DNA of 40,322 bases from Candidatus Gastranaerophilales bacterium (GCA_944325535.1 CALVAL010000011.1:1-40322); one strand, 5' to 3'; counted from the stretch's first letter, positions 25,662-34,427 are shown. The notes: a model not told the origin generated them from the sequence alone. A program made the numbers and translations.

Positions 25662-26069
25662 TTGAAAAATATTTGGTTTAGCTTATCTGATAAAATAAGA
25701 TTTTTATTAGTAGGAGGTTTTAATGCCGGTGTTTCATATCTTATTTACGCAATAATTTGTCTTGTTTTTGGTGAAAAAGCATACCAAATTGCTCTAGCCC
25801 TTGCTTGGGCTCTTTCATCTGTAGTATCTTTTACAACCCAAAAATTCTTGGTATTTAGAAGTAAAGGCGATTGGAAAAAAGAATATCTAAAATGCTGTAC
25901 AACTTGGATATTCAGTTATCTTATTAATGCCGGTTTGTTAGAGTTTACTGTTAAATTTTTGCATTTAAATGTATTTATAGCTCAGTTTGTTTCTACATTT
26001 GCTGCTGCAGTATTTACATATGTTTTATTTAAAAAATTTGCTTTTAGAGTTAAGCATCAGCAGGGGTAA
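25662..26069 (+). CDS. GtrA-like membrane protein
   Basis: This 135-residue, four-helix membrane protein contains RFLLVGGFNAGVSYLIYAII (about 12-31), FTTQKFLVFRSKGDWKKE near 57-74, two later helices, and KKFAFRVK at the end. The F..QK.WVF-type loop is characteristic of the GtrA family. Members take part in moving undecaprenyl-linked sugars across the inner membrane or in polysaccharide decoration. The start codon is TTG, preceded by GAGGAAG. It lies after a terminator, so it is probably a separate transcript. The partner glycosyltransferase is not adjacent; a GT2 gene lies at 35781. Confidence 0.85.
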   Translation: MKNIWFSLSDKIRFLLVGGFNAGVSYLIYAIICLVFGEKAYQIALALAWALSSVVSFTTQKFLVFRSKGDWKKEYLKCCTTWIFSYLINAGLLEFTVKFLHLNVFIAQFVSTFAAAVFTYVLFKKFAFRVKHQQG

Positions 26070-26083
26070 ATTTAAAGCTAAGT

Positions 26084-26878
26084 CTAAGAGAGTCCCCATT
26101 TTTTTCTCATTCTATTTATTACATTTCTTTGTTTCATATCATTTATTGCAAAATCAATATTTTCTTTTAATTTTTTTGTAGTTTTACCTTTTCTCATTGC
26201 AATTCCATAAGGTTCTTTGGAATAACGTTTTGGTAATATTTTTACTGATTTATCCTCATAAGCGAATGTGCTTATAATAGTATCGTCAGATGTTAGGGCA
26301 TCAATTTTTCCCTTTTTTAGTGCTTCATAGGCTACTCTATAATTTCTAAATCCAACTATTGTAGCTGTTGGCATTAATAATTGCATATTTTTTTCAGCAG
26401 TTGTTCCAAAAACAACACCAACTCTTTGTCCAGCTAGGTCTGCTATTGATGTGATTTTGCTGTTTGCTCGGATTAGTAAAGCTTGCCCAGCATAATCATA
26501 AGGTATAGAAAAATCTATAACTTCTTGTCTTTGAGGAGTAATTGTCATGGTCGCAATGACAATATCAACATCGCCTGTTGAGACTTTTAACATTCTATTT
26601 CTAGGTGTTACCGGATGAAATTCAACGGCATTAGGATCCTTAAGAATGTACTTTGCGATGTTATGTGCTAAATCAACATCATAGCCAGTCAATTTCCAAT
26701 CCTTATCGTAAAATCCAAAAGGCTTAGAGTCTGCATTTATTCCGACTCTTATTTTTCCTCTTTCAAGAATTGATTCATATAAATCTTTCTCATTATATTT
26801 TTCAGGACTAAGCACAAAAATTTGGAATAATACCATTCCAAGAAAGATTATTGAAAGGATAATGCCTAATTTTTTCAT
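26084..26878 (-). CDS. Family 3 (amino-acid type) extracellular solute-binding protein
   Basis: This 264-residue periplasmic binding protein has an N-terminal hydrophobic segment (about 4-22) that acts as a signal or anchor. The PBPb domain follows: KIRVGINADSKPFGFYD near 42-58, LTGYDVDLAHNIAKYI near 63-78 and DIVIATMTITPQRQEVIDFS near 104-123. The family captures amino acids such as glutamine or arginine for an ABC importer. No permease or ATPase gene is adjacent. Its ATG overlaps the thyX stop codon in an ATGA arrangement, so the two are translationally coupled. Confidence 0.85.
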   Translation of the reverse strand: MKKLGIILSIIFLGMVLFQIFVLSPEKYNEKDLYESILERGKIRVGINADSKPFGFYDKDWKLTGYDVDLAHNIAKYILKDPNAVEFHPVTPRNRMLKVSTGDVDIVIATMTITPQRQEVIDFSIPYDYAGQALLIRANSKITSIADLAGQRVGVVFGTTAEKNMQLLMPTATIVGFRNYRVAYEALKKGKIDALTSDDTIISTFAYEDKSVKILPKRYSKEPYGIAMRKGKTTKKLKENIDFAINDMKQRNVINRMRKKWGLS

Positions 26879-27573
26879 ACTTTAGCTTTTGGCATCCTTC
26901 CACAAGATTTATCTTCATCACAAAAGCCATTTCTTACACACTTTGGAACAAGATATGGTGCAAGCCAAGCCTCTTCTTTAATTAATTCATCGCACATCAT
27001 TTTGATTAGCGTTCTGATTTCATATTGTGCTCTTGTACAAAGTCTTAAATTAGCAAGGTGAATCAATTCTCTTAAATTTAAACTTGCAACAATAGAGCTT
27101 GAAGCAGCATTTGGTAGGACTGCTCTAGCATCTTCTGCAGGGATTCCTGCATCTGTAAATTCGCAGTACATTTTAGAAATTTCTTCCATAAATCCTACAA
27201 ATTTTGCTTTTAATTCTTCATTTCTTTCAATCGTAGGTGGTATTATATAATCAAATTGACCTTTTTCTTTAACATAACGTTGTGATTTTTGAGAAAAAGA
27301 CATATGACGATGTCTGACAAGCTGGTGTGTGCAAGCTCTTGAAACATTAGATATTGCAAAAGATACCTGAATATGTTCAATTACGGAATAGTGACCTGAA
27401 CCTACTACTCTTTCAATAAGATTAAGCATTTTTTCTTCATCTTCTGCTTTATCATAAATGTTAATAGGTGTATCTGCACTATAGCAAGTTCTTGCTGCTG
27501 TATAAATTGTCCTTAACATGTTGTCAGGTTTTGATATAAGCTTGACAACAGGCTTATTATTTTTCTCTTCCAT
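26875..27573 (-). CDS. thyX: FAD-dependent thymidylate synthase
   Basis: ThyX makes dTMP from dUMP using methylene-tetrahydrofolate with FAD and NADPH. The signature RHRHMSFSQKSQRY (RHR, seven residues, then S) lies near 84-97. Other conserved blocks are HYSVIEHIQVSFAI near 56-69 and NLRLCTRAQYEIRTLI near 173-188. At 232 residues it is normal. I start at the ATG at 27573, which has GGAG 6 nt upstream; an in-frame GTG four codons earlier lacks a site. It is upstream of, and overlaps, the solute-binding protein gene. Confidence 0.95.
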   Translation of the reverse strand: MEEKNNKPVVKLISKPDNMLRTIYTAARTCYSADTPINIYDKAEDEEKMLNLIERVVGSGHYSVIEHIQVSFAISNVSRACTHQLVRHRHMSFSQKSQRYVKEKGQFDYIIPPTIERNEELKAKFVGFMEEISKMYCEFTDAGIPAEDARAVLPNAASSSIVASLNLRELIHLANLRLCTRAQYEIRTLIKMMCDELIKEEAWLAPYLVPKCVRNGFCDEDKSCGRMPKAKV

Positions 27574-27651
27574 ATCATACTCCACATAAATATTATCTAT
27601 GACAAAATCATAGCATAATAAATTGAATGTGTTAATATTTTACTAAAAATT

Positions 27652-27981
27652 TTACATAGATGTTGTTGCAAAACTAGCTGCTTCTTCGTATGGATTTGCT
27701 ACACCTGCATCTTGTGCAGCTTTAAATGCCATTTCGAAAGCTTTGTCAGAATTTTCTGCTATTTGAGGATTTTCTAATAATGCTTTTAAATCGTGTGTAG
27801 TATCATCAACACCTTTAAATAGCATTGAGCGTCCTAGTGCTTCTGCTTTTGGATCAGAAAAATCTTTAATCTGTGGTGCATTATTTTCAACAGCTTCTGG
27901 AGTTACTTCAGATTGTTGCTTTTGAATGCCACTGTAGTTTACTTGATTAACACTAAATTTAGGACCATTAATTTCACTCAT
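27652..27981 (-). CDS. Small acidic protein of unknown function
   Basis: This 109-residue protein has no signal peptide or membrane segment. The first 45 residues are rich in N, Q, P and E and probably disordered (GPKFSVNQVNYSG). The C-terminal part is helical, with ALGRSMLFKGVDDTTHDLKA near 48-67 and KAFEMAFKAAQDAGVANPYE near 80-99. I do not recognise the family. GAGG precedes the ATG. It stands alone between thyX and the divergent TPR gene, and its codon use resembles that of its chromosomal neighbours. Confidence 0.65.
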   Translation of the reverse strand: MSEINGPKFSVNQVNYSGIQKQQSEVTPEAVENNAPQIKDFSDPKAEALGRSMLFKGVDDTTHDLKALLENPQIAENSDKAFEMAFKAAQDAGVANPYEEAASFATTSM

Positions 27982-28126
27982 ATTATACCTCGCTTTATTT
28001 ATTATTAAATTATATCATTTTTTTTGTATAATCAACCATCCATTTGCTCTAAAACGTAAAAATAATTTTTTTTGCTAGTTGGAGAATAAAAATTTTACAA
28101 AAATTTACTATTCTAATATACTTTGT

Positions 28127-28132
28127 TATAAT
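28127..28132 (+). promoter_or_regulatory. -10 box exactly 6 nt before the TPR gene start (leaderless)
   Basis: An extended -10, TGTTATAAT (TATAAT at 28127-28132), is followed by TTACTT and then ATG at 28139. The predicted transcript begins at the start codon. This also argues against a longer reading from 28079. Confidence 0.55.
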
Positions 28133-28138
28133 TTACTT

Positions 28139-29371
28139 ATGGATTATGATATTGAAACATTGCAAAATTTATTAAAGGAAGACCCTTCTAATTTTCAAGC
28201 TAGACGAGAGCTCTCAATAATGCTTGTGAATCAAGGTTTTAATGAAGAGGCTGAGGGAAATTTAAAGTATTTGATTAAGTATTTCCCTGATGATGCTGAA
28301 TTATATTATAATCTTGGTATTGTGCAAGAAAAATTAAAAAATTTTGCTCAAGCAAGAATTGCCTATGAAAAGGCAATAGAATTATCTCCTCAGGAGGATT
28401 TTTATTATAATTTGGGAGAGGTTTTAGTGGAGCTTAAAGAGTGGGATGATGCTATTTCTACATTCAAAAAAGTTTTAGAGACTGATCCTGATGATGGAAA
28501 TTGTTATTTTAACTTAGGGCTGTGTTATTTAAAAAAAGAAGAAAAAAATCTTGCCCTTGATAATTTTCAAAAGGCTGTGCAGATTAATCCTAAGGATATT
28601 TTTGCTTATTTTTATCTAGGATATATCTATGAAGAAGATGGCTTAACAAATTTTGCAATTGAAAGTTATCAAAAAGTCTTAGAAATTTCTCCTGACTATA
28701 GTTGGGCATATTTTAATTTAGCCTCAATTGCATATAAGTCCGGTAATATTGAAGATGCAAAAAATTATTTATTGAAGACTGTAGAATATAATCCGCATGA
28801 TGTTCAGGCTTATGAGCTTTTAACAAAAATTTGTCTTAAAGAAGAAAATGTAGAAGAGATTCTTGAAATTTTGCATACACAATTGGACAAAGAGCCAAAT
28901 GGTGATTTGTATTATTGCCTAGCTCGTGTGTATAAGTTTATTGGTAATCTTGAAGAGTATTATGAAAACTTAAAAAAATCTCTTGAAAATCCTTATACTT
29001 TGACATCTTTTCCTAAAGATATAGTAAAAAAAGAGTTTAAGAAGGCAGAGTCGCAGCTTGGAAAAGAAGAATTACCTCCTCCAAAAGAAGTTGAGGAATA
29101 CCAAGAGGACGATAATCATATAGAAGATACTTCTAGCGATATTGACGAAGATGTTGAGGAGTTTGAGGATGAAGCCGAAGAAGGACAAGTAGATAGTTCT
29201 GACGACGAAGATTTAGACGAAGCTATGGATTATGATGCTGAAGAATCTGAGGATGAAATTTCTGAAGATTATCAAGAATATGAAGACTATGAAAATGAAA
29301 ATAGCGACTTTGATGAATCTTTAGAATATAATGAAAATGAAGTTGAGGAAGATGAAAATATAGAAGAGTAG
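28139..29371 (+). CDS. Tetratricopeptide-repeat protein with a long acidic tail
   Basis: This 410-residue soluble protein has about seven TPR units of 34 residues between residues 20 and 270. Examples are AELYYNLGIVQEKLKNFAQA, DGNCYFNLGLCYLKKEEKNL and YSWAYFNLASIAYKSGNIED. They form a scaffold for protein-protein contacts. Residues about 320-410 are almost entirely D, E, S and Y, a highly acidic disordered tail. No enzyme motif is present. The mRNA looks leaderless. It lies 6 bp before recN, so the two are co-transcribed, although a functional link is unknown. Confidence 0.85.
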   Translation: MDYDIETLQNLLKEDPSNFQARRELSIMLVNQGFNEEAEGNLKYLIKYFPDDAELYYNLGIVQEKLKNFAQARIAYEKAIELSPQEDFYYNLGEVLVELKEWDDAISTFKKVLETDPDDGNCYFNLGLCYLKKEEKNLALDNFQKAVQINPKDIFAYFYLGYIYEEDGLTNFAIESYQKVLEISPDYSWAYFNLASIAYKSGNIEDAKNYLLKTVEYNPHDVQAYELLTKICLKEENVEEILEILHTQLDKEPNGDLYYCLARVYKFIGNLEEYYENLKKSLENPYTLTSFPKDIVKKEFKKAESQLGKEELPPPKEVEEYQEDDNHIEDTSSDIDEDVEEFEDEAEEGQVDSSDDEDLDEAMDYDAEESEDEISEDYQEYEDYENENSDFDESLEYNENEVEEDENIEE

Positions 29372-29377
29372 TCGGAT

Positions 29378-31027
29378 ATGTTATCGAAAATTTTTATAAA
29401 AAATTATATATTAATTGATGAATTAGAATTGGACTTTTCAGATGGGCTTAATATTATTACAGGTGAGACCGGTGCCGGTAAGAGTATTTTAATAAATGCA
29501 ATCGATATTGCATTTGGAGCTAAGGTTTCAAAAGAGGTGATCAAAACTGGTGCTGACAAAGCTGTAATAGAGCTTACTATTTTGAATAAAAAGCAAGATG
29601 TTTCAAGCTTATTTGAGGAGTATGGGATTGATAATTTAGGTGAAGAAATTATTCTTTCCAAAGAGATTACACCTACAGCATCACGTTCAAGGGTGAATGG
29701 ATGTCTTGTAAATCAAGAGTTTATGAAAATTTTTCGTGAGATGTTTTTGGATGTCCATTCTCAACATCAAACTTATTCTTTTTTGCAGCCTAAATACCAT
29801 ATCGTGTTATTAGATTCTTATGCTAAGAATACTTGTGGTAGTTTGCTTGAACAATATCATGATGGTTTTGCCGAGTATAAAAATATGTTGGCAAAACTTG
29901 AAAATTTAAAAAATTCTGCAGATAAGACAGAAGAGCAAATAGATTTTTTAAAATTTCAAGTGAATGAAATAGACGAGGCACAGATTCAATCTCCAAGTGA
30001 AGATGAAGAGTTGGAAAATGAACTTGCTGTATTAGAAAATGTTGAGAAACTAAAAGATTTGACGGGCTCATCATATTGGTCAATTTCTGGGGATGACAGC
30101 TCAATTTTAGATGGGCTAATACAAATAAAATCTAACTTGACTAAGGCTGCTTCAATGGATAGTAGTTTAGAGGAATATGAAAGTGAGCTTATTGATTTAA
30201 TTGAAAGAACAAAAATTCTAGGATCTTCTCTTAGAGATTATTCAAGCTCATTAGATAATGATGAGGAAAGGATTAATTCTATTCAAGAACGATTGTTCTT
30301 GTTAGAAAAATTAAAAAGGAAATATGGTGGTACTCTTGAAAAGGTCATTCTGCAGGGAGATGCTCTCAGAAAAGAGTTAGAAGGTATCGAGTTTTCTACT
30401 CAAAATATTGAGGATTTAGAAAAAGAAATTATATTAAAAAAAGAGGAACTCGAAGCATTGGCAGAAGAAATTTCTTCAGAAAGAAAGAATTATGCGAGAG
30501 TATTATCATCATTAATTGTAGAAAAACTCGAAAAATTGGAGCTTCCAAAAGTAAGGTTTGAAATAGATTTTCAAAGAACAGAATTATCTTCAAATGGAAT
30601 TGATAAGGTAGAATTTCTTATTTCTACTAATATTTCAGAGGGGCTAAAACCTCTTGCGAAAGTGGCATCAGGTGGTGAAATATCAAGGGTTATGCTTGCA
30701 ATAAAGACGATATTTGCTCAAAGTGATAATATTGATACGGTAATTTTTGATGAAATTGATACTGGGATTTCTGGTAAAACTTCTCAGGCAGTAGCAGATG
30801 AGGTCAAAGAACTTTCTAAATATATGCAAATAATTATGATTACTCACCAAGCTATTATTGCTTCAAAGTCTGATAAACATATCTATGTTAAAAAGACGCA
30901 AGATAGCGCTACTAGTGTTAATATCTCTGAGCTGTCAGGCGAAGCTAAATTAAAAGCGATTGCGGAACTTGCAGGAGGTGAAGTTACTCAGCAATCATTA
31001 GAGTTTGCAAAAACACTTATTTCATAA
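29378..31027 (+). CDS. recN: DNA repair protein RecN
   Basis: RecN is an SMC-like ATPase that joins broken DNA ends during recombinational repair. Walker A is TGETGAGKSILINAI (about 28-42). A Q-loop region with HSQHQTY lies near 127, and a long coiled coil runs over about 155-380. The ABC signature ASGGEISRVMLAIK lies near 429-442 and Walker B VIFDEIDTGISG near 456-467. At 549 residues it is full length. It follows the TPR gene by 6 bp, and its last codons overlap a small convergent gene. Confidence 0.95.
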   Translation: MLSKIFIKNYILIDELELDFSDGLNIITGETGAGKSILINAIDIAFGAKVSKEVIKTGADKAVIELTILNKKQDVSSLFEEYGIDNLGEEIILSKEITPTASRSRVNGCLVNQEFMKIFREMFLDVHSQHQTYSFLQPKYHIVLLDSYAKNTCGSLLEQYHDGFAEYKNMLAKLENLKNSADKTEEQIDFLKFQVNEIDEAQIQSPSEDEELENELAVLENVEKLKDLTGSSYWSISGDDSSILDGLIQIKSNLTKAASMDSSLEEYESELIDLIERTKILGSSLRDYSSSLDNDEERINSIQERLFLLEKLKRKYGGTLEKVILQGDALRKELEGIEFSTQNIEDLEKEIILKKEELEALAEEISSERKNYARVLSSLIVEKLEKLELPKVRFEIDFQRTELSSNGIDKVEFLISTNISEGLKPLAKVASGGEISRVMLAIKTIFAQSDNIDTVIFDEIDTGISGKTSQAVADEVKELSKYMQIIMITHQAIIASKSDKHIYVKKTQDSATSVNISELSGEAKLKAIAELAGGEVTQQSLEFAKTLIS

Positions 31028-31205
31028 AAAAGCTCGAATTATCATTGATAAAATTAAATAGATTGACATGGGATTGTCTGATTTTTGCTTGAAATTTATG
31101 TTTTATTGCTATCCTTCTTTGAGGGTTTGTCGCGTGTTCTTTTTTTATTGGGCTATATTTTGATTTTATATTTTGAGACAACAAAGTCAGATTATTGCTA
31201 ATCAT
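31017..31205 (-). CDS. Small basic protein of unknown function (tentative)
   Basis: This 62-residue, lysine- and arginine-rich protein (ATNPQRRIAIKHKFQAKIRQ) has no recognised domain. Two features make it more than a chance reading frame. AAAGGA lies 6 nt before its ATG, and a good minus-strand promoter (31263-31290) lies about 55 nt further up. It converges on recN and overlaps its 3' end by 11 bp. It may instead be the coding-like part of an antisense RNA to recN. Confidence 0.4.
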   Translation of the reverse strand: MISNNLTLLSQNIKSKYSPIKKEHATNPQRRIAIKHKFQAKIRQSHVNLFNFINDNSSFFMK

Positions 31206-31262
31206 AATTATTCCTTTCGGACAAGTGTCTAAATTCCTCTCCCAAATTTAGGGGGTTCTATC

Positions 31263-31290
31263 ATTATAATTAAAAAAATTTTTTTGCCAA
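31263..31290 (-). promoter_or_regulatory. Predicted minus-strand promoter facing recN
   Basis: On the minus strand, TTGGCA (31285-31290) and TATAAT (31263-31268) are separated by 16 bp of A and T runs. It is the only candidate promoter for the small basic gene at 31017-31205. Confidence 0.45.
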
Positions 31291-31343
31291 GTAAAATTTT
31301 AAAAATAAGTCAAGTGGTTATGTTTACTTGAATTTGGGCATAG

Positions 31344-31372
31344 TTGCGAGAAAAAATCATTTATGTTAGTAT
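31344..31372 (+). promoter_or_regulatory. Predicted efp promoter
   Basis: TTGCGA (31344-31349) and TAGTAT (31367-31372) are separated by 17 bp. They lie about 50 nt before the efp ATG, which has AAGGAG (31410-31415). This is a conventional leader, unlike the leaderless genes in the window. Confidence 0.4.
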
Positions 31373-31420
31373 CGAAATAAGAATAGAATTAGTATTATAT
31401 ATGAATTTTAAGGAGTACGT

Positions 31421-31978
31421 ATGATATCAGTAAATGATTTAAAAAACGGTTTAACATTAGAATTAGATAACGGTCTTTGGACAGTTGTTGAGTTTTTACA
31501 TGTAAAACCTGGTAAAGGTGCAGCATTCGTAAGAACAAAATTAAAAAACGTTGAATCAGGTAACGTAATTGAAAAAACATTCAGAGCCGGTGAAAAAGTT
31601 GCAAAAGCTATGCTTGACCGTAGAGAAATGCAATACTTATATAAAGAAGGAAAAGATTTCGTTATGATGGATAACGAATCATATGAACAAATTCAATTGA
31701 ATGAATCTCAAGTAGGAGATGGTGTTAAGTACATGAAGGAAAATATGGTTGTACAAGTACTTATGCACGATAAAAGAATTATTGGTGTAGATATTCCAGC
31801 TCACGTTGAGTTAGAAGTAGTAGATACTCCACCATCAGAAAAGGGTAATACAGCTCAAGGCGGTACAAAACCTGCAACATTAGAAACAGGTGCTGTTGTA
31901 CAGGTTCCTTTCTTTGTATCAAATGGTGATGTAATCAGAGTAGATACTAGAAGTAATGAATATTTAGATAGAGTTTAG
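31421..31978 (+). CDS. efp: Translation elongation factor P
   Basis: EF-P enters the ribosomal E site and relieves stalling at polyproline stretches. The 185 residues cover the three expected beta domains. The N-terminal KOW-like domain carries the loop KPGKGAAFVRTKLKN, with K32 as the likely tip lysine. The C-terminal domain ends SNGDVIRVDTRSNEYLDRV, the family signature. AAGGAG lies 5 nt before the ATG. The accB gene follows 88 bp later; this efp-accB order is characteristic of cyanobacteria and relatives. Confidence 0.97.
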   Translation: MISVNDLKNGLTLELDNGLWTVVEFLHVKPGKGAAFVRTKLKNVESGNVIEKTFRAGEKVAKAMLDRREMQYLYKEGKDFVMMDNESYEQIQLNESQVGDGVKYMKENMVVQVLMHDKRIIGVDIPAHVELEVVDTPPSEKGNTAQGGTKPATLETGAVVQVPFFVSNGDVIRVDTRSNEYLDRV

Positions 31979-31989
31979 AAGGAAATAAG

Positions 31990-32040
31990 TTTAGGAGTTT
32001 AGGAGAAGTTATACATTATAAATTCTTTTTGACTCCTAAA
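31990..32040 (+). promoter_or_regulatory. Long-loop inverted repeat between efp and accB
   Basis: TTTAGGAGT (31990-31998) pairs with ACTCCTAAA (32032-32040) across a 33-nt loop, followed by five T residues. It could partly terminate efp transcripts before accB. The stem is AT-rich, so this is weak. Confidence 0.35.
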
Positions 32041-32066
32041 TTTTTAAATCTTCAAAGGAGAAAATA

Positions 32067-32528
32067 ATGAAATTCGAATCAGATTATATAGAAAAACTAG
32101 CAAAAATAATTGCAGATAATGGCCTTACAGAAATTTCTTTAGAAGATGGCGAGCAAGCTATTACAATAAGAAAGGATTTACCTGAGGTTAATATGGTTGC
32201 AGCTCCTGCTGTTCAAGCTGCTGCACCGGTTGCTTCTCAAACTCCACAAGCAGCTGCTCCTCAAGCTCCTGCTGCAAAAGAAGCAGAAGTTAAAGGAAAA
32301 CCAATTACATCTCCAATGGTAGGAACATTCTATGCAGCATCATCTCCTGATGCAGCACCATTTGTAGAGGTTGGTTCTACTGTCGCAGTAGGTGACGTAG
32401 TTTGTATTATTGAAGCTATGAAATTGATGAATGAAATTAAATCAGAACAAGCTGGTAAAGTAGTTCAAATTTGTGTTAAAAATGGTGACCCAATTGAGTT
32501 TGGTCAAGTTTTAATGTATGTAGAATAA
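32067..32528 (+). CDS. accB: Biotin carboxyl carrier protein of acetyl-CoA carboxylase
   Basis: AccB carries the biotin that shuttles carboxyl groups between AccC and the carboxyltransferase in the first step of fatty-acid synthesis. The N-terminal helical part (1-45) is followed by an A/P/Q-rich flexible linker (about 46-75). The biotinyl domain (about 78-153) contains the biotinylation motif EAMKLMNEI (lysine near 118). At 153 residues it is normal. AAAGGAG precedes the ATG. It forms a unit with efp and accC. Confidence 0.97.
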   Translation: MKFESDYIEKLAKIIADNGLTEISLEDGEQAITIRKDLPEVNMVAAPAVQAAAPVASQTPQAAAPQAPAAKEAEVKGKPITSPMVGTFYAASSPDAAPFVEVGSTVAVGDVVCIIEAMKLMNEIKSEQAGKVVQICVKNGDPIEFGQVLMYVE

Positions 32529-32529
32529 T

Positions 32530-32564
32530 TAGTGAATAGTGAATAGTGATTGGTGAATAGTGAA
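32530..32564 (+). repeat. Five tandem heptamers (TAGTGAA type) between accB and accC
   Basis: Five contiguous 7-bp units lie at 32530, 32537, 32544, 32551 and 32558. They are TAGTGAA three times, TAGTGAT and TGGTGAA. Directly after them, TTTACTATTTACT (about 32567-32579) can pair with the last units through two G-U pairs. Cyanobacteria carry such short tandem heptamer repeats (STRR). Confidence 0.7.
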
Positions 32565-32598
32565 AATTTACTATTTACTGATTATAAGGAATGGGAAT

Positions 32599-33951
32599 AT
32601 GTTTAAAAGAGTTTTGGTAGCAAATAGAGGTGAAATCGCAGTAAGAGTAATACGTGCTTGTAGAGAATTAGGAATTCCTACGGTTGCAATTTATTCACAA
32701 GCAGATGCAAAGTCTTTACATGTAAGATTAGCAACAGATGCTTATTGTATTGGACCAGCGCCAAGCTCTCAGAGTTATTTAAGCATTCCTGCAATTATTT
32801 CTACTGCATTAATGACAGGCTGTGATGCCATTCATCCAGGATATGGTTTTATGTCAGAAAGAGCTGATTTTGTTGATATTTGTACTGAACATGGCATCAA
32901 ATTTATTGGGCCATCAGCAGAATCAATGCGTAAAATGGGTGATAAAGCTACAGCGCGTAAGACAATGATAGAAAATAATGTTCCTGTAACTCCTGGAACA
33001 GGGCTTTTAGAAAGTGTAGAACAAGCAAGAGAATTTGCTCATAAAGCCGGTTATCCTATTATCCTTAAAGCTACAGCAGGTGGCGGCGGAAAAGGAATGA
33101 GAATTGTAAGAAATGATGATGAATTAGAATCAAATATGACTCTATGTCAGCAGGAAGCTGAAAAATTCTTTGGAAATCCAGGGGTTTATGCTGAAAAATT
33201 CTTGGAAAACCCAAGACATATTGAGGTTCAGATTTTAGGAGATTCTTTTGGTAATGTAATTCACTTAGGTGAAAGGGATTGCTCTATCCAAAGACGTCAT
33301 CAAAAGCTATTAGAAGAAGCTCCATCTCCTGCTATTGATGAAAAGACTAGAAAAGAAATGGGTGCAGCAGCTGTAAGAGCTGCAAAAGCTATTGGATATG
33401 AAGGTGCAGGTACTTGTGAATTCTTGCTTGATCATGATGGGAAATGGTATTTTATGGAAATGAATACAAGAGTTCAGGTAGAGCATTGTGTTACTGAAAT
33501 GATTTCTCAAATTGATATCGTAAGAGAACAAATACTTGTTGCTTCTGGACAAAAATTAGGATACACACAAGATGATGTTTTATTAAGAGGTCATGCTATT
33601 GAATGTAGAATAAATGCAGAAGATCCTGATAATGATTTTATGCCTTGTCCAGGAAAAATTGACGGATATTTTGCTCCAGGAGGATTTGGAATAAGAGTTG
33701 ATTCCCATGTATATCCTGGATATTCTATACCACCTTATTATGATTCAATGATTGGAAAATTGATTTGCTGGGGTGAAAATAGAAATGAAGCTAGACGCAG
33801 AATGTATCAAGCTTTAAAAGAGTATGTTGTAACCGGAATTAAGACTACAATACCTTTCCATCAAGAAATTGTTGAAGATGAAGTATTTATGAGCGGTAAG
33901 TTTAATACCGGTTTTATTGAAGATTATTATAAAAGAAAAGGCAAGAATTAG
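32599..33951 (+). CDS. accC: Biotin carboxylase subunit of acetyl-CoA carboxylase
   Basis: AccC carboxylates the biotin on AccB using ATP and bicarbonate. It starts MFKRVLVANRGEIAVRVIRA, as expected. The ATP-grasp glycine loop AGGGGKGMRIV lies near 160-170. The catalytic region has HIEVQILGD, then a MEMNTRVQVEH block near 283-293. At 450 residues it is full length. I start at 32599, with AAGGA upstream; an upstream in-frame ATG at 32560 would add 13 residues out of the repeat region. Its stop codon overlaps the GTG of the next gene. Confidence 0.97.
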   Translation: MFKRVLVANRGEIAVRVIRACRELGIPTVAIYSQADAKSLHVRLATDAYCIGPAPSSQSYLSIPAIISTALMTGCDAIHPGYGFMSERADFVDICTEHGIKFIGPSAESMRKMGDKATARKTMIENNVPVTPGTGLLESVEQAREFAHKAGYPIILKATAGGGGKGMRIVRNDDELESNMTLCQQEAEKFFGNPGVYAEKFLENPRHIEVQILGDSFGNVIHLGERDCSIQRRHQKLLEEAPSPAIDEKTRKEMGAAAVRAAKAIGYEGAGTCEFLLDHDGKWYFMEMNTRVQVEHCVTEMISQIDIVREQILVASGQKLGYTQDDVLLRGHAIECRINAEDPDNDFMPCPGKIDGYFAPGGFGIRVDSHVYPGYSIPPYYDSMIGKLICWGENRNEARRRMYQALKEYVVTGIKTTIPFHQEIVEDEVFMSGKFNTGFIEDYYKRKGKN

Positions 33952-34352
33952 TGCTTAAACTTATAATAGCAATCATAGTTTTGATAATTTTGGGATTGTA
34001 TGTTGTTCTATCTTCGAGCAAGAAAATGGCAGGAGTGCCAAGTCATAATCAACTTGCAGTTTATGAAGAACGTATAAAGTCTAACCCTAATGATGCTGTC
34101 GCATATATGGAAATTGCAAGAGATAATATTACAGCTTATCCGGAACCATATGATTCAGAAAAAGCTTTGAGAGATATAAGTAAGGCTATAGAACTTGATC
34201 CTAGTTTGGTAGAGGCTTACAAGTTACGTTCTATGTTGTATTTTTATACCTTTAAAAATAAAGAGATGGCTTTAGCTGATGTAGAAAAAATATTGCAGTT
34301 AGCGCCAAATGATGATTTTGCTCTTGATATGAAAAAGGATATAAATAATTAG
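33951..34352 (+). CDS. Membrane-anchored small TPR protein
   Basis: This 133-residue protein has one N-terminal membrane helix (about 2-21, IIAIIVLIILGLYVVLSS). Two or three TPR-like units follow (about 33-125), including NDAVAYMEIARDN and PSLVEAYKLRSMLYF. The GTG start overlaps the accC stop codon by one base, so translation is coupled. It is probably exposed on one side of the inner membrane as a protein-binding module. A link to fatty-acid synthesis is only positional. The tRNA-Gly gene begins 4 bp after its stop codon. Confidence 0.8.
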   Translation: MLKLIIAIIVLIILGLYVVLSSSKKMAGVPSHNQLAVYEERIKSNPNDAVAYMEIARDNITAYPEPYDSEKALRDISKAIELDPSLVEAYKLRSMLYFYTFKNKEMALADVEKILQLAPNDDFALDMKKDINN

Positions 34353-34355
34353 TAA

Positions 34356-34427
34356 GCGGATGTAATTCAGTGGTAGAATGCAACCTTCCCAAGGTTGACG
34401 TCGCGAGTTCGAGTCTCGTCGTCCGCT
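34356..34427 (+). tRNA. tRNA-Gly (CCC anticodon)
   Basis: The acceptor GCGGATG pairs with CGTCCGC. The anticodon stem CAACC/GGTTG encloses TTCCCAA, giving anticodon CCC. The T loop is TTCGAGT and the discriminator base is T. CCA is not encoded. It starts 4 bp after the small TPR gene and is followed by a strong terminator. Confidence 0.92.

Noticed and set aside
32530-32564. CRISPR or assembly artefact at the heptamer array
   Set aside because: The units are contiguous with no spacers and include natural variants, so a short tandem repeat is the better reading.
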